Shown: positions 18,751 to 22,068 of the stretch, piece by piece
Position numbering within the stretch: position 1 is the first letter of the stretch
Layout: every line of letters begins with the position of its first letter
Origin: Proteromonas lacertae
Taxonomy: Eukaryota; Sar; Bigyra; Opalinata; Proteromonadidae
Assembly: GCA_002245135.1 (NCBI GenBank)
Contig: NGBS01000207.1
Location: 1 to 22,068 of the forward strand
DNA length: 22,068 nucleotides
Reading direction: 5' to 3'
Program-made: the position numbers and the translations under genes
The notes under the pieces: generated by a model
Databases searched by the model: none
What the model saw: the letters and a program-made list of their open reading frames with translations, nothing else
Told to the model about the DNA's origin: nothing

Positions 18751-18818
18751 TATATTATATTATTTTTTATAGATAGACAGAAAATTGGATTATATATACT
18801 GCTCATTAAAGTTGTTGT

Positions 18819-18882
18819 GCGCCGTTTGTCATAGGTGGCCGTTTGTCTACCAGACACTTTGAAAACAAACTAAATGTATATT
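18819..18882. repeat. Direct repeat unit 1 (GCGCCGTTTGT ... AAACTAAATGTATATT)
   Basis: Begins GCGCCGTTTGT at 18819 and ends TTTGAAAACAAACTAAATG... at 18882. GCCGTTTGTC occurs twice inside it (18821-18830 and 18838-18847). A shorter version lies at 18984-19030. Confidence 0.6.
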
Positions 18883-18983
18883 CCTACTTGTCCTGATGAA
18901 AAAGCCTTACTTTTATACTTACTTTGTTATATGACCTACCACTGCAGTATACTTTTTTGTTAATATAAATAGTTTGAATATTT

Positions 18984-19030
18984 GCGCCGTTTGTATTCTA
19001 GAAATTTTTGAAGCAAACTAAATGCATATT
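18984..19030. repeat. Direct repeat unit 2
   Basis: GCGCCGTTTGT (18984-18994) followed by TTTGAAGCAAACTAAATGCA (19007-19026). Same order and orientation as unit 1, about 165 bp away, with 17 bp less between the two shared blocks. Confidence 0.6.
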
Positions 19031-19032
19031 TA

Positions 19033-19227
19033 GCTAATATAGACTAAAATACATTATCTGAAATGATTAGAACAACTTAATGTTGATCATGTGACATTTA
19101 AAATGAAAAAAGAAAATATTGAATCAAGCCTCACTCAAGCCTATTTTTACATTTTTTTTTATATAGAAAGATTTAATAATTATTATATTCTAATTATTTT
19201 AGCTTATGTATTTTAGTCTATATTAGC
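19033..19227. repeat. MITE-like segment with 22-bp perfect inverted ends
   Basis: The 22 bases at 19033-19054 (starting GCTAATATAGACTAAAA) are exactly complementary to 19206-19227 (ending TTTTAGTCTATATTAGC). The enclosed 150 bp is non-coding. No clear target duplication. It may be a small non-autonomous DNA transposon or a hairpin relic. Confidence 0.55.
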
Positions 19228-19241
19228 GGGATCTTTTGTTT

Positions 19242-19271
19242 TGGGTGGCCACTCAAAATTTGGACACCCTA
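19242..19271. repeat. Tc1/mariner-like terminus fragment
   Basis: GGGTGGCCACTCAAAATTTG followed by GACACCCTA resembles terminal sequences of Tc1/mariner elements (TAGGGTGTCC on the other strand). No partner end was found, so the call is tentative. Confidence 0.3.
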
Positions 19272-19487
19272 TTTCTAGAGGTGTTTCAACCTCAATACTC
19301 ATATTTATCTTACTATTATCATAAAACTAAGCGTTTCTGAACTTATCTTTGTATTTCGTTAACTTTCAATTCACACATTATGACATTATTTTTAAAATTT
19401 GAGCACCTCATGGTCCAGACTATAGAGCATAATAACTGCATCTTGGATCTCCAATTTTTATTTATATATTATGCTTATTGAATGAGA

Positions 19488-19557
19488 GTGCTCAAAAATA
19501 ACAAGAATCGACACAAACATAAGTTTGATCATTTTTTCAATTTTTATTTTTGAGCAC
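19488..19557. repeat. Short inverted repeat (GTGCTCAAAAATAA / TTATTTTTGAGCAC)
   Basis: Perfect 14-bp arms at 19488-19501 and 19544-19557 around a 42-nt loop. TGAGCACCT recurs at 19400-19408 in the same orientation as the right arm. It looks like a small foldback or transposon end. Confidence 0.6.
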
Positions 19558-19883
19558 CTGCCTCCTATAGGAAGTAAGGGCTCAATATAATAATATATTA
19601 TGTGTATATGATGATTATTAAACTTATTTATTTAATAATATTAATCAAATTTTCGTAATCTAGCTATTTCCTTAATTATTTATAATTGATTTATATGCAT
19701 AATAAAATAATACACATATGTAACACATAATATTTATATATACCTATTTATACTTTTATCAAACATATTTGTAAATATTTCTAATTATAAACATACAAAA
19801 CACTAACAGATGCATATTTATTTGTTACTCAATGATAATTTAACCTTTGTCTTAAAAATCAAATCAAAAATCCATAATAACAT

Positions 19884-21300
19884 CAATGTGTCTTTTTCTC
19901 AGTTTGCATAGCTTCTACTATAGCTAAATTTGCACCTTCTTCTACTACTTTACCTTCTTTATTAATACATCTATAAAACTGCCAGTCATTGAGACAAGCT
20001 AAAAATTTGGAATGATTTGCTTCAGGTTTTGGAATCATGCTTTGATAATTTGCTTTCTAAAGCATTTCTTACATCTATAGTGAAGTTACCTCCATAACCT
20101 TCTACTAATCTTTTCATATATTGTACAGCTACTTCTTTAACTTTGTATAACTTTTACTTTATTAAATCACCTATTTTAGAAACCTTTGTATGTTTAAAAC
20201 AGAGTTAACTTCTACATCACCACATAATCTCAATACTATTTTTATTTCTTTTCCATTCAATAAACAAGTCTCAATTATCACTTTAACAAGTACATTGGTC
20301 TTATGACGTTCCACTACAATAGGAATAATTTCTTTATTTTAATATTTTTAGTCATTTTCTTTTAATTCTACAACAATAGCCTTATCTGAGCTATCCAGCG
20401 TTATCTTTTATAAATATTTTGGCTTCTTACAATTTTATTTCACTTTTATCTAAACCACCATCTGTTAATCTTGATTTGCTACACTAAATATTATCTCTCT
20501 ATCAAATGGTAATTCAATGGTTATTACTTGATATTTGAATAGAATCGTTCCTATTGTTTCACCTTTAGTAATATCTTGAAAATGGATGATTAAAACAATA
20601 TAATCTATAGTTCCACTTAATTTTTTGGTTCTAGTGTCTTCATTACTGCAACATAGTAATATTGTGTTGATGTTACTATATAATACATTTTACGAATAGT
20701 ATATTTACTTCCTTCATACTTTTGATGGATTATGCTAAATTTTGTTTGATATAATTTTAAATTATTTAGATGCAGTTAATAATAATCAAAATCATGTTGT
20801 ATTTGACTTCATTCACATTTTTGATCAACTTTAACTATTCTACTTACACTATATCCAATTCTTCTCACTCGATTAGTTTCAAGCAAATGAATAAGCGATT
20901 TTAAATATTCACAAATATTCTTCTTTTGATGAATGTTTTGTTGGGTATGTTTCAACTAACCAACATAATTCAGAGGATTATAAAGAGTGTCACAAATATG
21001 GATTTCTTCCTTTTACGCTATAATTATCATTATCTGATTCGTCATTCATTCATTCATATTGCTTTCATAGGTATTTATTCTTTGCTTCCACTAATTTCTC
21101 TTTATTTATTGCAAACGCTATTTATATATAAATAAAACATACTATTAAACTACTTAAGTGTACTAAAATATAAATTAGCAGAATTATCATTGATAGCTAT
21201 TCCACAACCATTATTCTTAAAATCCACCTTAAAGTAGTATTAATTGGAGCCCATTCTATTCCTACTGTAAAAATACATTTTTTATATACAAAATAATATT
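19884..21300 (-). pseudogene. Heavily decayed unknown gene
   Basis: The minus strand shows a chain of coding-like pieces between about 21300 and a probable stop near 19884. Recognisable phrases, from the N-terminal side, include GCGIAINDNSANLYFST, KGETIGTILFKYQVITIELP, RHKTNVLVKVIIETCLLNGK, VQYMKRLVEGYGGNFTIDVR and, near the end, LACLNDWQFYRCINKEGK. It is broken in many places, ten or more. I recognise no family. It may be a host multicopy gene or another element's gene; it is treated as a fossil. Its C-terminal half is repeated in opposite orientation at 21671-22068. Confidence 0.4.
20026..20424. repeat. Large inverted repeat, left arm
   Basis: About 399 bp whose reverse complement matches 21671-22068 almost exactly: I see one 1-bp length difference and one small A/G rearrangement. 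A weaker match extends some 20 bp further toward the centre (to about 20445). The arm lies within the decayed gene 19884-21300. Confidence 0.93.
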
Positions 21301-21367
21301 GATATCCATACGATATAACCTAATAAACTAGAAAATAAATGGAATTTTCAAACTAAAGCTTGAATAA

Positions 21368-21475
21368 GATTTTCAATTATTTAAAGAAATAGATGTATTT
21401 TATAACGAATTGTGTAAAAGAAATGGAGATGATTATGAATGTACACATAATACACATATTAACCATATTCGGTGA
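21368..21475 (+). other. Short coding-like stretch, 35 codons
   Basis: Open frame without its own ATG start, ending TGA 21473-21475, with LFKEIDVFYNELCKRNGDDY and a Cys/His-containing end (ECTHNTHINHIR). Its codon-like composition stands out in an otherwise non-coding spacer (21300-21650). It may be a remnant of an unknown gene. Confidence 0.25.
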
Positions 21476-21670
21476 TAAGAACTGAAACAACGACGTAATT
21501 CTTTATTTTCTACATAATATAGGGTACAATAGATATAATAAAAGTTGTTTACCTTTAGCTCCATCTTCTTGAAGATAAATCAGACAGTAGAAATGGTAAA
21601 ATAATGAAAGAAAGTAAAAATGAGGAGAGTAACAACTAGATGTAACAACTCCAGAGATAAAATTGCAGGA

Positions 21671-22068
21671 AGCCAAAATATTTATAAAAGATAACGCTGG
21701 ATAGCTCAGATAAGGCTATTGTTGTAGAATTAAAGAAAAATGACTAAAAATATTAAAATAAAGAAATTATTCCTATTGTAGTGGAACGTCATAAGACCAA
21801 TGTACTTGTTAAAGTGATAATTGAGACTTGTTTATTGAATGGAAAAGAAATAAAATAGTATTGAGATTATGTGGTGATGTAGAAGTTAACTCTGTTTTAA
21901 ACATACAAAGGTTTCTAAAATAGGTGATTTAATAAAGTAAAAGTTATACAAAGTTAAAGAAGTAGCTGTACAATATATGAAAAGATTAGTAGAAGGTTAT
22001 GGAGGTAACTTCACTATAGATGTAAGAAATGCTTTAGAAAGCAAATTATCAAAGCATGATTCCAAAAC
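21671..22068. repeat. Large inverted repeat, right arm (runs to window edge)
   Basis: 398 bp, reverse complement of 20026-20424. It reaches the last base of the window still matching, so the true arm is longer. It carries the C-terminal part of the decayed gene on the plus strand. Confidence 0.93.

Larger units (their letters stand above)
3800..18760 (+). mobile_element. Polinton/Maverick (adintovirus-like) element, fossil, about 15 kb
   Basis: An AT-rich run of genes matching the Polinton toolkit: protein-primed polymerase B, probable double jelly-roll capsid protein, FtsK/HerA-type ATPase, probable single jelly-roll minor capsid protein, and small membrane and basic proteins on both strands. 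The length fits the usual 15-20 kb for the family. The ends are not defined: I found no convincing terminal inverted repeats at either boundary. No rve integrase or cysteine protease was recognised. The polymerase, coiled-coil and capsid genes are broken several times each; other genes look whole. hAT transposons have inserted in it at least once (15648-16717) and probably twice. Old but still readable. Confidence 0.75.
18751..19880. other. Intergenic region with transposon-end-like repeats, no gene
   Basis: No convincing ORF. It holds two direct repeats, a 22-bp inverted repeat pair and short GAGCACC inverted motifs (listed separately), otherwise AT-rich sequence, especially 19600-19860. It probably lies outside the Polinton-like element and consists of nested MITE or transposon-end fragments. 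Confidence 0.4.

Noticed and set aside
20926-21135. Plus-strand ORF with hydrophobic, membrane-like sequence
   Set aside because: Antisense of coding-like pieces of the decayed minus-strand gene; hydrophobicity results from reading AT-rich sequence backwards.
20026-22068. Large inverted repeat as terminal repeats of the Polinton-like element
   Set aside because: Both arms lie on the same side of the element, face each other across 1.25 kb and contain decayed coding sequence. Polinton terminal repeats should flank the gene cluster.
1-22068. CRISPR arrays, tRNA or rRNA genes
   Set aside because: No regularly spaced direct repeats, no cloverleaf with recognisable TTCGA arm in a suitable context, and no rRNA-like conserved blocks were seen. 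The GGTTCGATACC near 2101 lies inside the polymerase fossil.

Overview
This is an AT-rich eukaryotic window dominated by the fossil of a large virus-like DNA element of the Polinton/Maverick (adintovirus-like) group. Two degraded protein-primed family B DNA polymerases lie head to tail. Behind them are a probable jelly-roll major capsid gene, an FtsK/HerA-type packaging ATPase, a probable minor capsid (penton) gene and several small membrane or DNA-binding proteins. Very low GC, hAT transposons with CAGGGTTGTA ends and Polinton remains together fit an early-diverging fungus such as a Rhizophagus/Glomus-type arbuscular mycorrhizal fungus. That assignment rests on general knowledge, not on a search, and is only moderately likely.

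Layout. 1-3790: a GC-richer block (mid-40s percent by eye) with a broken polymerase, running off the left edge, and an unrecognised companion gene. Near 3790-3830 the composition drops sharply. 3830-7687: a second, AT-rich polymerase (20s percent GC). 7710-9260: two minus-strand genes, one a long coiled-coil protein. 9270-11910: capsid-like gene, ATPase, membrane protein and a small gene, all plus strand and closely packed. 11911-13930: an unknown minus-strand gene with a GC-rich patch, then hAT transposon remains. 13931-15344: a minus-strand penton-like gene and a divergent membrane protein separated by 36 bp. 15540-16854: a small membrane-protein gene split by a complete-ended hAT element with an 8-bp target duplication. 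16855-17095: a cluster of perfect hairpins. 17096-18065: three small minus-strand genes (one AT-hook-like basic protein, two unknown). 18457-18750: a small plus-strand gene. 18751-19880: intergenic repeat fragments. 19884-21300: a heavily decayed unknown minus-strand gene. 20026-22068: a nearly perfect inverted repeat, about 400 bp per arm, whose right arm reaches the window edge.

In families of this kind the polymerase copies the linear genome by protein priming, the ATPase packages it, and the double and single jelly-roll proteins build the shell. The basic protein could condense the DNA, and the one-pass membrane proteins have no assigned role. I recognised no retroviral-type integrase and no adenain/Ulp1-type maturation protease. 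The element is old: the largest genes are interrupted many times, while several small ones look whole. Later hAT insertions overprint it.
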